A DNA stretch of 64,000 nt, taken from Serratia silvae (GTDB lineage: Bacteria > Pseudomonadota > Gammaproteobacteria > Enterobacterales > Enterobacteriaceae). The position numbers were made by a program, and so were the translations under genes. The notes beneath the pieces are model-generated. The model had not been told where the DNA came from. It made no database searches and saw only the letters and a program-made list of their open reading frames with translations. The stretch covers positions 62,001-126,000 of the forward strand of contig NZ_JAGQDC010000001.1 in the NCBI RefSeq assembly GCF_023282985.1. The letters are read 5' to 3'. Below are positions 44,603 to 54,111 of the stretch, one piece after another. The first letter of the stretch is position 1, and each line of letters opens with the position of its first letter.

Positions 44603-45439
44603 TCACAGAGTTATCGCACCCGCAATCGCCTGATCCGCAGCGGCTTTTTCAGCCAGATAACGAGCCGGGGGTTTACCCACCGCTTTACGGAACATGGTGA
44701 CAAAGCCGCTGGCGCTCTCATAGCCAAGATCTAACGCCACGGTCTGGACGCTTTCCCCCTGGGTTAAACGTTGCAGGGCCAACATCACATGTAATTGTCG
44801 CCGCCAGTGGCCGAAGCTCATGCCCATCTGCTGTTGCAACGTGCGGCTAAGAGAACGCTCGCTCATGCCAATGCGTAGCGCCCACTGGCCCAGAGTGGAC
44901 TTATCGGCCGGGTTGGCCAGCAGTTGCTCGGTCAGTTGGCGAATGCGGACATCATTGGACACCGGCAGGTGCAGGTTCTCCAGTGGCGCGGCGGCCAGTT
45001 GATCCAACAAAACCTGCGCAATGCGGCCTTCCGGGCCCTCTTCCGGGTAGAGAATATCGAACTGGCTGGCCTGTAACAGCAGCTCTCGCAGCAAAGGGGA
45101 CACCGTTAGGGTACAGCAGTTTTGCGGCAGGCCGGGGATGGCGTCCTGCTCAACGAACAGGCAATAGCACTCGCTTTGACTGGTGGCCCGTGCATTGTGG
45201 CTGACGTTACTGGGCATCCATAGCGCGCACTGTGGCGGCACCAGCCACAAACCATTCTCGACTTCGCAGCGGATCATGCCACGCACTGTGTAAATCAATT
45301 GCGCTTTACGGTGGCGATGATGGGTGCATTCCCAGTCTTTCTGCACGCTTGATGCCTGAACCGCGAAGATGGCGCGTGGCACGTTATCGATATCGGGTCT
45401 AGGATCCTGGCAACTGGCTTTCATGAGAATAGTTATCAT
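44603..45439 (-). CDS. AraC-family regulator with cupin sensor (NimR-like)
   Basis: The protein (about 278 residues from the ATG at 45439) has an N-terminal cupin-type sensing domain (HHRHRKAQLIYTVRGMIRCEVENG, WMPSNVSHNARA) and a C-terminal AraC DNA-binding domain with two helix-turn-helices (LGQWALRIGMSERSLSRTLQQ and VQTVALDLGYESASGFVTMFRKAVGKPPARY). The N-domain resembles regulators that sense small toxic compounds. The frame extends upstream to a TTG, but ATG codons at 45439 or 45424 are likelier; no strong ribosome site decides. Its target is not clear; no transporter gene is directly adjacent. Confidence 0.82.
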   Translation of the reverse strand: MITILMKASCQDPRPDIDNVPRAIFAVQASSVQKDWECTHHRHRKAQLIYTVRGMIRCEVENGLWLVPPQCALWMPSNVSHNARATSQSECYCLFVEQDAIPGLPQNCCTLTVSPLLRELLLQASQFDILYPEEGPEGRIAQVLLDQLAAAPLENLHLPVSNDVRIRQLTEQLLANPADKSTLGQWALRIGMSERSLSRTLQQQMGMSFGHWRRQLHVMLALQRLTQGESVQTVALDLGYESASGFVTMFRKAVGKPPARYLAEKAAADQAIAGAITL

Positions 45440-45566
45440 ATTGGCGTGTTTGAGCAATATTATGTCTTGATTGTGCAATGTGGTCTAGCGCCAACGTCGA
45501 TAGAGTAAGCGCCACTGGCGTGTTTTGTGGTAACACGCTCATGACCGACAACGCAGAGGAGAGGCC

Positions 45567-46445
45567 ATGCACCAGGAAAATGTTATCAGCCAATTGCTGG
45601 CCTGGATTGAGCAAAGTTTGGATCAGCCTTTGACGCTGGACAGCATCGCGGCCAAATCCGGCTATTCCAAATGGCACCTGCAACGGATGTTCAAGCAGCA
45701 CACGGGTGAAGTGTTGGGGACCTATGCCCGGCGCAGAAGGTTGACGGCGGCGGCGCGTGAGTTGCGCCTGACCAGCGCCACGGTGGCCTGTATCGCAGAT
45801 AAGTACCAGTTCGATTCCCAGCAGACCTTCACCCGTGGGTTTAAAAAACAGTTTGGTTTACCGCCAGCGGCCTATCGCCGCAGCCTGGACTGGCCTAGCT
45901 ATGGCCTGCAACCGCCGTTGAATATGACCAACGAGCCGATGCCAGAGGCGGAGATTGTTGTGCTGCCGTCGATGAAACTAGTCGGTCATTCGCAGCAGGG
46001 TAGCAGTACGTTAGGGCAATTGGGGCACTCGAAAAAGCTGCTGCGCCAACATGCCTGGCGTCATTTGTTGCAGCCGGAACAGGGGTTGCCAGCCGTCGCT
46101 TATGGCCTGATGAGCCTGAAAGCCGACACCCGGCAGCGGGATCGTCAACAGATGGTGTATACGGCGGCACTGCAGGAGGAAAACGCGGCAGGTGAAACGG
46201 TGACGATCGAACCCGGGGAGTATGCCCGCTTTGCCTATCAGGGGCAGGTTGCAGGGTTACAGAACTTTATCGCCCGTTTGTATGACACGGCCATTCCACA
46301 GATGAATGCGGTACGGCGCCCTGGGCAGGACATTGAGCGTTTTTACCCGGCATTGGGTGTGTGCTACGGTGACGATCAGGCGGCGATCAGCTGTGAATAT
46401 CTTATCCCGATCCGCCGTGGTGAAGGGGGCAATGGGTTACGCTAA
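45567..46445 (+). CDS. Rob/SoxS-like AraC-family activator with GyrI-like domain
   Basis: This 292-residue regulator begins with an AraC-type DNA-binding domain (LDSIAAKSGYSKWHLQRMFKQ, then FDSQQTFTRGFKKQFGLPPAAYRR), as in Rob, SoxS and MarA, and ends with a GyrI-like ligand domain (about 125-285, with ENAAGETVTIEPGEYARFAYQG). Rob has the same order. It is likely a stress or efflux regulator paralogous to Rob. It is divergent from the other AraC gene, with an 88-base or longer shared promoter space. ATG behind GAGGAGAGG. Confidence 0.87.
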   Translation: MHQENVISQLLAWIEQSLDQPLTLDSIAAKSGYSKWHLQRMFKQHTGEVLGTYARRRRLTAAARELRLTSATVACIADKYQFDSQQTFTRGFKKQFGLPPAAYRRSLDWPSYGLQPPLNMTNEPMPEAEIVVLPSMKLVGHSQQGSSTLGQLGHSKKLLRQHAWRHLLQPEQGLPAVAYGLMSLKADTRQRDRQQMVYTAALQEENAAGETVTIEPGEYARFAYQGQVAGLQNFIARLYDTAIPQMNAVRRPGQDIERFYPALGVCYGDDQAAISCEYLIPIRRGEGGNGLR

Positions 46446-46623
46446 GGCAGGAATTTATCAAAAGGACACTATTCCCTACATCCGGCTACAAAAAAGTGAG
46501 GTATTTGCGCGAGTAATGTTTCCATCTTGGCGGCAAGTGCACATATAATGCGCATCCGGTCAAAGCAGGCCGGGCAGACCACATACTAATCTTAGCCAGT
46601 GCGGCCACCACTCTATTACGAAG

Positions 46624-47544
46624 ATGAAAATGAGCATTCGCGCGTTATTAACCCTGTTTACCGCTCTGGTTGCATTCAGCCAGGCTGCCTTCGCCGTTGT
46701 ATACCCTTTGCCCGCCAAAGATAGTCGTCTGGTTGGGGAGAATATTCAGATTACCGTGCCTGCAGACAGCAAACTGCCGCTGGAGAGCTTTGCGGCTCAA
46801 TACCAGATGGGCTTGAGCAACATGCTGGAGGCTAACCCTGGCGTTGACCCGTTCCTGCCGCTGCCAGGCAGCACGCTGACCATCCCGCAGCAGTTGATCC
46901 TGCCAGACGCCCCGCGTGAAGGCATCATCATCAACAGCGCGGAAATGCGTCTGTACTACTACCCGAAAGGTACCAAGACCGTCGTGGTGCTGCCGATTGG
47001 TATCGGCCAGTTGGGTAAAGATACGCCGCTGAACTGGGTCACCACCGTACAGCGCAAGAAGGATGGCCCAACCTGGACGCCAACCGCTAAAATGCGCGAA
47101 GAGTACGCCGCCGAGGGTGAAATTCTGCCAGCGGTCTTCCCGGCAGGCCCGGATAACCCGATGGGTCTTTACGCCCTGTATGTTGGCCGTCTGTATGCGG
47201 TCCATGGGACCAACGCCAACTTCGGTATCGGCTTGCGCGTGAGCCACGGCTGTGTGCGTCTGCGTGCCGACGATATCAAATACCTGTTCGACAGCGTGCC
47301 GGTAGGCACTCGCGTACAGTTCATCAACGAACCGGTGAAGGCTTCCGTAGAGCCAGATGGTTCTCGTTACCTGGAAGTGCACAACCCGCTGTCTGCCAAC
47401 GAAGAAGAGCTGAAGTCGAAAGAGCCGGTGCCAATCACCATCACCGCGCCAGTTGGCAAAGTGCTGATGGATCCAGCCGTTAACCAGAGCGAAGTGGACG
47501 CGGCCATCAAGGCACGTTCCGGTATGCCGGTTAAAGTGAACTGA
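46624..47544 (+). CDS. ldtB: L,D-transpeptidase LdtB (YbiS)-like
   Basis: This 306-residue periplasmic enzyme attaches Braun lipoprotein to peptidoglycan in E. coli. A signal peptide (to about AAFA) precedes a LysM-like segment ([20 protein letters not shown]) and a YkuD domain with the active-site motif [20 protein letters not shown], where H, S, H, G, C and R are all present. It is closest to E. coli YbiS. It stands alone and ends in a strong terminator. ATG at 46624; a second ATG six bases on is equally possible. Confidence 0.92.
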   Translation: MKMSIRALLTLFTALVAFSQAAFAVVYPLPAKDSRLVGENIQITVPADSKLPLESFAAQYQMGLSNMLEANPGVDPFLPLPGSTLTIPQQLILPDAPREGIIINSAEMRLYYYPKGTKTVVVLPIGIGQLGKDTPLNWVTTVQRKKDGPTWTPTAKMREEYAAEGEILPAVFPAGPDNPMGLYALYVGRLYAVHGTNANFGIGLRVSHGCVRLRADDIKYLFDSVPVGTRVQFINEPVKASVEPDGSRYLEVHNPLSANEEELKSKEPVPITITAPVGKVLMDPAVNQSEVDAAIKARSGMPVKVN

Positions 47545-47561
47545 TCTTTGTTTCTGCTGTG

Positions 47562-47588
47562 AAAAAGACGCTCTCGGGCGTCTTTTTT
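47562..47588 (+). terminator. Rho-independent terminator after ldtB
   Basis: AAAAAGACGC at 47562-47571 pairs with GCGTCTTTTT (47579-47588), closed by a short TCTCGG-type loop and followed by T residues. A textbook terminator, usable from both sides. Confidence 0.9.
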
Positions 47589-47636
47589 TATGGAATTACG
47601 GGCCAGAAACGTGGCTTGCCACGCCTCTGAACGCGG

Positions 47637-48749
47637 TTATAAACCGAATTGGCGTGCCAGTTGGTCGATAGCGGCGCGCTGGAACTGGTTGAAGGCCTCG
47701 CGGGGCTGCTGTTGCTGAATAAAACCTATCATCGGGTCCTGCACTTCGGTGCGTATGCCGCTCAACTCTTCCATTACCGCCAGGCCGCAGAACGGCACAT
47801 AGGCTTCGGCATAACCCCCTTCGTGGACCATCACCAGCTTGCCACCGCAGAGCTTGTCCGCAGCGCTTTGTACTTGGGCGGTCATGGCCCGGAAGCTGTC
47901 GCTATGTAACAGCATTCTTGCTAGTGGATCGATGGCGTTGGCATCGTAACCACAGGCGATAATAATCATCTCTGGCTTGAACTGCTCCAACGCCGGAATG
48001 ACGATCTGCTGCATGGCATATTGATAGCCGTCGTCACCGGCACCGGCCAACAGAGGAATATTGATGTTGTAGCCCGTTCCTGCCCCCTCACCGCGATCTT
48101 GTTCACCGGCATAGCCTGCCGGGAAACAGCCGTCTTGATGCAACGAAATGGTCAGCACATCGTCACGTTGCCAGTAGATATGCTGGGTGCCGTTGCCGTG
48201 GTGCACGTCCCAGTCGATCACCGCCACTTTGCCTAGCCCGAAGCGGTTTTTGGCTCGCTCGATGGCGATAGGAATATTAGCCAGGAAGCAGAAACCCATC
48301 GATTGATCCGGCAGGCAGTGATGACCCGGCGGACGTGACAGGGAATAGGCATTGTCCAGCTCGCCCTTCAGCACCGCCTCGACCGCAGCGCAGGCCAGCC
48401 CGGTGGAAAGTTTGGCAATCTCATAGCTGCCCGGCCCCAGTGGTGCCTCTTCCCCCAACATGCCGCCACCGTTATCGCTCAGCTGTTTGAAGCGTTGCAG
48501 GTAATGTGCCGGATGGATACGCAGTAAATCTTCCTCATCGGCCAGTTCGGCACTCAGCAGTTTGAGCTGACGCGATAGGCCAGAGACGTCCATCAGGTTT
48601 TTCATCCGCCGTTTGGTTTCCGGCGATTCGGCATGCCCGGCTCCAGAAGGCGGTTGTACCCAGCCGCCCACCGGCAGCGTGGTGGCATGTAAGCCGGTGC
48701 TATGCCAGAAACAGCGTTCATCGAAGTAGAAACCGGTTGTTCTTTTCAC
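47637..48749 (-). CDS. Histone-deacetylase-like amidohydrolase (class II type)
   Basis: This 370-residue zinc deacetylase has RPPGHHCLPDQSMGFCFLANIPIA (the HH pair), DWDVHHGNGTQHIYW (zinc D and H), SLHQDGCFPA, and ACGYDANAIDP (zinc D), then VHEGGYAEAY with the catalytic tyrosine. Bacterial relatives deacetylate acetylpolyamines, acyl esters or proteins. The start is a GTG at 48749, overlapping the MFS gene stop as GTGA and preceded by AGGAG. It is coupled to the transporter gene upstream. Substrate unknown, but small-molecule deacetylation (e.g. polyamines) is plausible. Confidence 0.88.
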   Translation of the reverse strand: MKRTTGFYFDERCFWHSTGLHATTLPVGGWVQPPSGAGHAESPETKRRMKNLMDVSGLSRQLKLLSAELADEEDLLRIHPAHYLQRFKQLSDNGGGMLGEEAPLGPGSYEIAKLSTGLACAAVEAVLKGELDNAYSLSRPPGHHCLPDQSMGFCFLANIPIAIERAKNRFGLGKVAVIDWDVHHGNGTQHIYWQRDDVLTISLHQDGCFPAGYAGEQDRGEGAGTGYNINIPLLAGAGDDGYQYAMQQIVIPALEQFKPEMIIIACGYDANAIDPLARMLLHSDSFRAMTAQVQSAADKLCGGKLVMVHEGGYAEAYVPFCGLAVMEELSGIRTEVQDPMIGFIQQQQPREAFNQFQRAAIDQLARQFGL

Positions 48750-49936
48750 CTTATGACTCCTGTTAAACGGCGCGACGCGCGCGGTGAAGCCAGTGAGATC
48801 AGCAGCAGTGACAGCAGCGCACAACTCAGTGCGCCGATCAGCAACGCGTCGATCCCGCCGGAAGACTCGATCAGATAACCCGCTAGCGTAGGGCCGATGG
48901 CCATGCCGCCGCCAATCACCAGATTGATGTTGTTCATCAGCTTGCCGTTGTTATCCAGCACCGAGACACGCGCCAGAATAAATGGCAGCACAAAGGTCCA
49001 GGTGAACTTGAACATCACGGCGGCGAGGGTAAAACGAATGAGTAGTGGGTTGCGGCTCAGCAACAGGACGCTGGCAATTAGCAGGCCGTAGCCGATCCAC
49101 AGCAATGGCTTGTGGCCGCGTCTTGCGCCAACCAGTGCCGCGCCGCCTGCCCCGATGATGCCAAACAGGGTGGCGGCGGCCAGCACCTGCCCGCTGTGTA
49201 CCGGCGAAAGGCCTGCGGCTTTGGCGATAGTGCCGATAAAGGTCCAGACCGCGCTCAGGCTGATATAAAAGGCCAATACCGCCAACACGGCAAACAGCTT
49301 GTAGATGGGGGGGCTTGGGGGCATCTGGCTTGCCGCGTTGTGGCTATGGCGAAAGCCGCTGGGGAATGCGCTCAGCAACGGTAGGCAACACAACATGATC
49401 GCCGCCAGGATCAGGTAGACCGCCATCAGGCCGAAATGGGCAAACAGCGGGGGCAATGCCAGCAAGCCGAACACGCCTAGCAGCAGTTGGCCTAGTACCC
49501 AAAAGGCATAGACCCGGCTGGGGTTAGCGGTACCTGCCGCGCACGAAATACAGAGGATCATCAGCGTGCCACCGGCCAGTGAAGCGATAAATCGTAATAC
49601 CAATAGCAGGCTGAAATCAGTGGCGATTGCCGAGGCCAAATTGCCGATCAGGAATACCACTGCCGCCAGCGTGGCGATCTTGCGCCAGTTGATCCGGCTG
49701 ATCCACCACCAGGCGGGTAAGGTGGCGATGCTCATGGCACCCAGTTCGGTAGAAAACAGCTGGCCGATCTGGCCTGGTGTGAGGTGCCACTGGCTGGCCA
49801 ACTGGGCCGCGACGGCGGGGGCGGTCATCAGGATCCCCGGTGCGATGGCGGCAAACACGATTATCGCCGTTAACAGCCTGGGTGGGCAGGAGAGCATTGC
49901 TCCGGCAGAAGGCACTGAAACTGCATCACTGGACAT
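48746..49936 (-). CDS. MFS transporter coupled to the deacetylase
   Basis: This 396-residue protein has twelve hydrophobic helices and major-facilitator features (a cytoplasmic loop with RINWRKI after helix 2, WVLGQLLLGVFG, symmetrical halves around a hydrophilic centre near 195-210). It starts at an ATG with AAGGA eight bases upstream and its last codon overlaps the deacetylase start. It probably moves the substrate or product of that enzyme. A LuxR-type regulator gene lies upstream on the same strand. Confidence 0.88.
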   Translation of the reverse strand: MSSDAVSVPSAGAMLSCPPRLLTAIIVFAAIAPGILMTAPAVAAQLASQWHLTPGQIGQLFSTELGAMSIATLPAWWWISRINWRKIATLAAVVFLIGNLASAIATDFSLLLVLRFIASLAGGTLMILCISCAAGTANPSRVYAFWVLGQLLLGVFGLLALPPLFAHFGLMAVYLILAAIMLCCLPLLSAFPSGFRHSHNAASQMPPSPPIYKLFAVLAVLAFYISLSAVWTFIGTIAKAAGLSPVHSGQVLAAATLFGIIGAGGAALVGARRGHKPLLWIGYGLLIASVLLLSRNPLLIRFTLAAVMFKFTWTFVLPFILARVSVLDNNGKLMNNINLVIGGGMAIGPTLAGYLIESSGGIDALLIGALSCALLSLLLISLASPRASRRLTGVIR

Positions 49937-49968
49937 CGTTGTTATCCTTGAGTTTCGTCAATCATTAC

Positions 49969-49995
49969 CCTCCACGCTTTTTAAGCATGGGGAGG
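49969..49995 (-). other. Hairpin between the LuxR-type gene and MFS gene
   Basis: CCTCCACGCTT and AAGCATGGGGAGG can pair with one bulge and one G-U. No T-run on the leftward strand. It may partly block read-through from the regulator into the transporter. Confidence 0.4.
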
Positions 49996-50042
49996 CCGCG
50001 CCAGCATTGGCGGATGGTTGATTGTTGCTGCTTTCGTCAGGA

Positions 50043-50702
50043 TCAGCCGTAGGCAATAAAACCGCTGGAGACCAATTCGGTGCGGTTGACCACGGCAGTT
50101 TTGGCAAAGATGTTGCGCATATGGGTTTTCACCGTCGATAAAGAAATACCGAGCTTCAAGGCGATACGCTTATTGCTGGCTCCTTCCCGCACCATATTGA
50201 CGATCTCTTGCTCTTTGGCGGTAAGCAACTGGGCTTCACTGTCTGGCAACAGATCGCGGGTGGCCAGCTCGATCAACGGCAGCACCGCACGTAAGCGGCT
50301 GTGCTCTAATTCGGTAAACGGCGTATCGCGGATCAGAGAAACCCCGGCAATAATCCGCTTACGCTGGCGGATAAAGATCTCCGTCATGTCACGCATGCGA
50401 TTAGGCAGCATAAAGTCGTGATAATAGTGGCGGTTATTGGCAATCGCCGCAGGCGTCATGTTCACCATCTGGATGTCTTGCTGGTGGAAATTGGCCGGCT
50501 TCAACGGATCAAAGGGTTGAAAATGGTCCAGATATTGCTGATGGGTGTCATCACTAATGCCATGAAGAATATAGTGATCTGGCCGCAGGTCTGGATCCAC
50601 CAGATAAAAAACCCCGGCAGAAACTGGGATCAGATGCGCAATGGTATTCAGACAGCTTGAGATAAAAGCGTCATTACGCATGAAGGATGATGTGGTTGTC
50701 AT
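50043..50702 (-). CDS. LuxR-type regulator, candidate controller of the flanking operons
   Basis: This 219-residue protein has an N-terminal GAF/PAS-like sensor region (SAGVFYLVDPDLRPDHYIL, HFQPFDPLKPANFHQQD) and a LuxR-type helix-turn-helix (LTAKEQEIVNMVREGASNKRIALKLGISLSTVKTHMRNIFAK). Size and architecture are like MoaR of the Klebsiella monoamine regulon, but this is inference. It sits between the deacetylase operon (leftward) and the sulfatase operon (rightward). A perfect inverted repeat lies about 40 bases upstream of its start. ATG behind GGAGG. Confidence 0.8.
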   Translation of the reverse strand: MTTTSSFMRNDAFISSCLNTIAHLIPVSAGVFYLVDPDLRPDHYILHGISDDTHQQYLDHFQPFDPLKPANFHQQDIQMVNMTPAAIANNRHYYHDFMLPNRMRDMTEIFIRQRKRIIAGVSLIRDTPFTELEHSRLRAVLPLIELATRDLLPDSEAQLLTAKEQEIVNMVREGASNKRIALKLGISLSTVKTHMRNIFAKTAVVNRTELVSSGFIAYG

Positions 50703-50740
50703 AATGCATTTTCCTCCGTTGATCGCTCAGTAACCAGAAG

Positions 50741-50758
50741 GATACCTGCAAAGGTATC
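50741..50758 (-). promoter_or_regulatory. Inverted repeat upstream of the LuxR-type gene
   Basis: GATACC and GGTATC flank TGCAAA as a perfect inverted repeat, 39 bases before the regulator's start codon. Possible autoregulatory operator. Confidence 0.5.
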
Positions 50759-51028
50759 TGGACAATATATGAACGATACAAGCATAGTTGTAGCAATTAT
50801 GCAACACAATTAAAACATGTTAACAATGTGAGCCGGATTGCAATAAAATACATTAATAACAACATCCCCATGCTGAGTGATTGGGCATTTTATTGGCGTG
50901 GGGAAGCGATTTTATTAATACATTAACGAATGGCATTGACGGTTGCTGCTGAATTTAAAGTGATTTCTCGTTTCTCCCTCTTCTGCTCCATGCCACACCC
51001 TTGCCGTTTTCTCTCTCCTCCGGGCTAA

Positions 51029-51071
51029 TCCTTAAGGACGATAGCCAAACTTTTCGATTACTTCCTACACT
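51029..51071 (+). promoter_or_regulatory. Promoter of atsAB with shared palindromic activator element
   Basis: TCCTTAAGGACGATAGCC (51029-51046) is followed at 37 bases from its start by TACACT (51066-51071) as -10. The identical 18 bases at identical spacing occur upstream of the permease operon. The palindrome TCCTTAAGGA would be centred near -44, a class II activator position. Confidence 0.8.
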
Positions 51072-51112
51072 GCGAAACTTGGCGTTACACACCAGATGAG
51101 GCCCCGACAGTG

Positions 51113-52825
51113 ATGAAGAAAAAGACCGTAGTGGTAGCATTGAGCAGCGCACTATCGGGCATGGTACATGCCGCAGATAGTGAGCGCCCTAACGTGTTGA
51201 TCATTATTGCCGATGATATGGGCTATTCCGATATCAGCCCGTTTGGCGGTGAGATCTCAACGCCCAATCTGCAAACGCTGGCAGAGCAGGGCGTGCGTAT
51301 GAGCCAATATTATACCTCGCCAATGTCTGCGCCAGCGCGTTCGATGTTGATGACGGGCAATACCAACCAGCAGGCTGGCATGGGGGGTATGTGGTGGTAC
51401 GAAAGCACCGTCGCCCGCCCCGGTTATGAGATGCGGTTGACCGATCGGGTCACCACCATGCCGGAGCGATTTAAAGATGCTGGCTACGCCACCATGATGG
51501 CGGGCAAATGGCACCTGGGCTATACCGACGGAGCCGGGCCAACCGATCGCGGTTTTGAACGCGCCTTTGCCTTTATGGGCGGTGGCACCAGCCATTTTGA
51601 CGACGCCGTACCGCTGGGAACGGTTGAAGCCTTCCATACTTTCTATACCCTGAACGGCAAACGTGTTTCCCTGCCGCAGGATTTTTACTCCAGCAAAGCT
51701 TACGCCACGCAGTTGGAGCAATGGATCACTGACACGCCAAAAGAGCAGCCGGTGTTTGCCTATCTGGCCTTTACCGCGCCACACGATCCGCTACAGGCAC
51801 CCGACGACTGGATCGCCAAGTTCGAGGGTAAATATGATGCGGGTTATAAGCAGGTGTATCAGCAACGTATCAACCGCTTGAAGGCTCTGGGGATTATTTC
51901 TGACAGCACGCCAATGCCGCATCTGGCGCTGGAAAAAGAGTGGCAGGCGATGACGCCGGAACAGCAGAAATATGCCGCCAAAACCATGCAGGTCTATGCG
52001 GCGATGATCGCCTATATGGACGACCAGATCGGCGGAGTGATGAAAACCCTGCAGCAAACCGGCCGTGACAAGAACACCATTATCATCTTTGCCACCGACA
52101 ACGGTGCCAACCCGGCCAGCGGCTTTTACTACGGTTCCAAGCCTGAATTCTGGCAGCAGTTTGATAACAGCTACGCCAATCTGGGTCGCAAGGGATCGTT
52201 CATCTCTTATGGGCCACACTGGGCTAACGTCAGCAACGCGCCTTATGCCAACTTCCATAAAACCACCAGTGCGCAGGGCGGGATCAATACCGATTTCATC
52301 ATTTCTGCCCCGCAGTTGAAGCAGCGTGGTGGTATCGATAAAACGCCGATGGCGGTCTACGACATTGCGCCTACGCTGTATGAGTTTGCCAATATCGATG
52401 CCAGCAAACCCCTGAAGACCAAGCCTGCGATCCCAATGGTTGGCGTTAGCTTTAAACGTTATTTCAGCGGTGATATCGCCGCCGCGCCGCGTTCTACCTA
52501 TGGCGTGGAGTTGCACAATCAGGCGGCTTATGTCGATGGGATCTGGAAGCTGCGGCGGCTAGTGGCAAATGGGCCACAGGCGAATATGGCCTCGTGGGGA
52601 TTGTTCAACTTACAGGACGATCCGTTGGAAACCCACGACTTGGCCGCCAGCCAGCCTGATCGGGTTAAGCGCCTGAGTAGCGAATATCAGCAGTTTGCCG
52701 ACCAGGGCATGGTGATTGAGGCGGCAGGTAAAGAGATCGATTATCTGGGTGTCGATCCGCAAACCCATCGCTACATCGGCCTGGATCCTGTGTCCCAGAA
52801 GCCAGTATTGCAGGCAGCAGAGTGA
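51113..52825 (+). CDS. atsA: Periplasmic arylsulfatase AtsA, serine type
   Basis: This enzyme hydrolyses aryl sulfate esters. The 570-residue precursor has a signal peptide (to about MVHAA). The sulfatase signature is S72-A-P-A-R followed by SMLMTG. Ser72 is the residue converted to formylglycine, as in Klebsiella AtsA. ADDMGYSD near the start and GKWHLG and ATDNGAN further on supply the metal and substrate residues. The ATG at 51113 has GAGG about ten bases upstream (GTG 3 bases earlier rejected). Its stop overlaps atsB, which makes the modifying enzyme. Confidence 0.94.
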   Translation: MKKKTVVVALSSALSGMVHAADSERPNVLIIIADDMGYSDISPFGGEISTPNLQTLAEQGVRMSQYYTSPMSAPARSMLMTGNTNQQAGMGGMWWYESTVARPGYEMRLTDRVTTMPERFKDAGYATMMAGKWHLGYTDGAGPTDRGFERAFAFMGGGTSHFDDAVPLGTVEAFHTFYTLNGKRVSLPQDFYSSKAYATQLEQWITDTPKEQPVFAYLAFTAPHDPLQAPDDWIAKFEGKYDAGYKQVYQQRINRLKALGIISDSTPMPHLALEKEWQAMTPEQQKYAAKTMQVYAAMIAYMDDQIGGVMKTLQQTGRDKNTIIIFATDNGANPASGFYYGSKPEFWQQFDNSYANLGRKGSFISYGPHWANVSNAPYANFHKTTSAQGGINTDFIISAPQLKQRGGIDKTPMAVYDIAPTLYEFANIDASKPLKTKPAIPMVGVSFKRYFSGDIAAAPRSTYGVELHNQAAYVDGIWKLRRLVANGPQANMASWGLFNLQDDPLETHDLAASQPDRVKRLSSEYQQFADQGMVIEAAGKEIDYLGVDPQTHRYIGLDPVSQKPVLQAAE

Positions 52826-54000
52826 ATATTGCCTTGCTGCGCGCGCAGCAGATCCCGGTGAATACTGTGCCGCGCGCCAGCGTACCCTTTCATATGCTGA
52901 TAAAACCGATTGGTGCGGGCTGTAATCTGGCCTGCAACTACTGTTATTACCCGCAGCGTGATCAAGCGCAGAAGATGGATGAGGCGTTGCTGGAGAGTTT
53001 TATCCGCCAGTATATCGCCAGCCAGCCACGCTACAGCCGGGAGATCAACTTTGTCTGGCAGGGGGGGGAGCCGCTGCTGGCGGGGATCGGTTTCTACAAG
53101 AAGGCGCTGGCGTTACAACAAAAGTATGCGCCGCCGGGCGTGCTGATCAGCAACAGTCTGCAAACCAACGCCACCTTACTGAACCCTGCCTGGTGCCGCC
53201 TGTTCAAGCAACACCAGTTTATTGTTGGCGTCAGTCTGGACGGAGACCGCCAGATCCAGGATACCCACCGGCCAGATAAACGCGGTAACAGCAGCTACGA
53301 TGCGGCACTGAGAGGCATTGCGTTATTGCAGCAGTATCAGATTGAATTCAATTTGCTGGTGGTGGTGCATGATGGTGTAGCTGACCGGGCACAGGAGATG
53401 TACGACCATTTTGTCGCGCTGGGTGTCCGTTACTTGCAGTTTCAGCCGCTGATGTTGGAAGGCGATGCCCCGGCGGCAGGTTATGGCTTGAGTGCCGCCA
53501 ACTGGGGGCGCTTTATGGTGGCGATCTACCGCCGTTGGCGCAGCCAGGGCCATCTTGGCCAGGTTTTTATCATGAATATCGAGCACGTTTACGCCCAGTA
53601 TTTCACCCACGTTAGCCCCAATTGTGTCCACTCCGCCCGCTGCGGAGGCAATCTGGTGATGGAGCCGGACGGCAGTGTGTATGCTTGCGATCACCTGATT
53701 GATGCCAAGCATCGGTTGGGCCGTTTTGATGACGCTAGCCAGTTTGCCGGCTATGTCGATGCTGCTATCGAGATGGACTTTGGTAAAACCAAGAGCCTGC
53801 GGCGCGAATGCCAGAGTTGTAGTGTGAAAAGCGTATGCCAGGGCGGTTGCCCGGCGCATATCGGTAAAGACCGCTACAACCGGTTGTGCGCCGGATACTA
53901 CGCCTTTTTTTCAGAGGTGTTGGCACCGTTGCGTAGTTTTGCCAGAACGGCGCAAGGGGCGACGCTGTGGCGTTCCAGCGTGATTTCTGCCACAAGTTAA
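52822..54000 (+). CDS. atsB: Radical-SAM sulfatase-maturating enzyme AtsB (anSME)
   Basis: AtsB converts the sulfatase active-site serine into formylglycine without oxygen. The 392-residue protein has the radical SAM cluster C34-x3-C38-x2-C41 ([12 protein letters not shown]), and a C-terminal SPASM-type set of cysteines binding two further clusters ([17 protein letters not shown]...CQGGCPAH). The start GTG overlaps the atsA stop (GTGA), so the two proteins are made together. It is cytoplasmic and probably acts before export of AtsA. Confidence 0.95.
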   Translation: MNIALLRAQQIPVNTVPRASVPFHMLIKPIGAGCNLACNYCYYPQRDQAQKMDEALLESFIRQYIASQPRYSREINFVWQGGEPLLAGIGFYKKALALQQKYAPPGVLISNSLQTNATLLNPAWCRLFKQHQFIVGVSLDGDRQIQDTHRPDKRGNSSYDAALRGIALLQQYQIEFNLLVVVHDGVADRAQEMYDHFVALGVRYLQFQPLMLEGDAPAAGYGLSAANWGRFMVAIYRRWRSQGHLGQVFIMNIEHVYAQYFTHVSPNCVHSARCGGNLVMEPDGSVYACDHLIDAKHRLGRFDDASQFAGYVDAAIEMDFGKTKSLRRECQSCSVKSVCQGGCPAHIGKDRYNRLCAGYYAFFSEVLAPLRSFARTAQGATLWRSSVISATS

Positions 54001-54009
54001 TCAACCTCG

Positions 54010-54052
54010 TCCTTAAGGACGATAGCCAGCCTTTTGCTTTCCTTCCTATAGT
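54010..54052 (+). promoter_or_regulatory. Promoter of the permease-moaF operon with the shared element
   Basis: TCCTTAAGGACGATAGCC at 54010-54027 (inside the perfect palindrome CGTCCTTAAGGACG) with TATAGT (54047-54052) as -10, 37 bases from the element start, exactly as before atsA. Confidence 0.8.
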
Positions 54053-54111
54053 GAGATTACCGCCCTTGGCGGCTAAACACCGGGTAAAAACCACTATAAG
54101 AGGAAGTAACC

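Larger units (their letters stand above)
50703..51112. other. Divergent regulatory region, LuxR-type gene / atsA
   Basis: About 410 bases with the LuxR-gene operator candidate (50741-50758), an AT-rich centre, and the shared promoter element before atsA (51029-51071). No small gene is supported. Confidence 0.6.
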
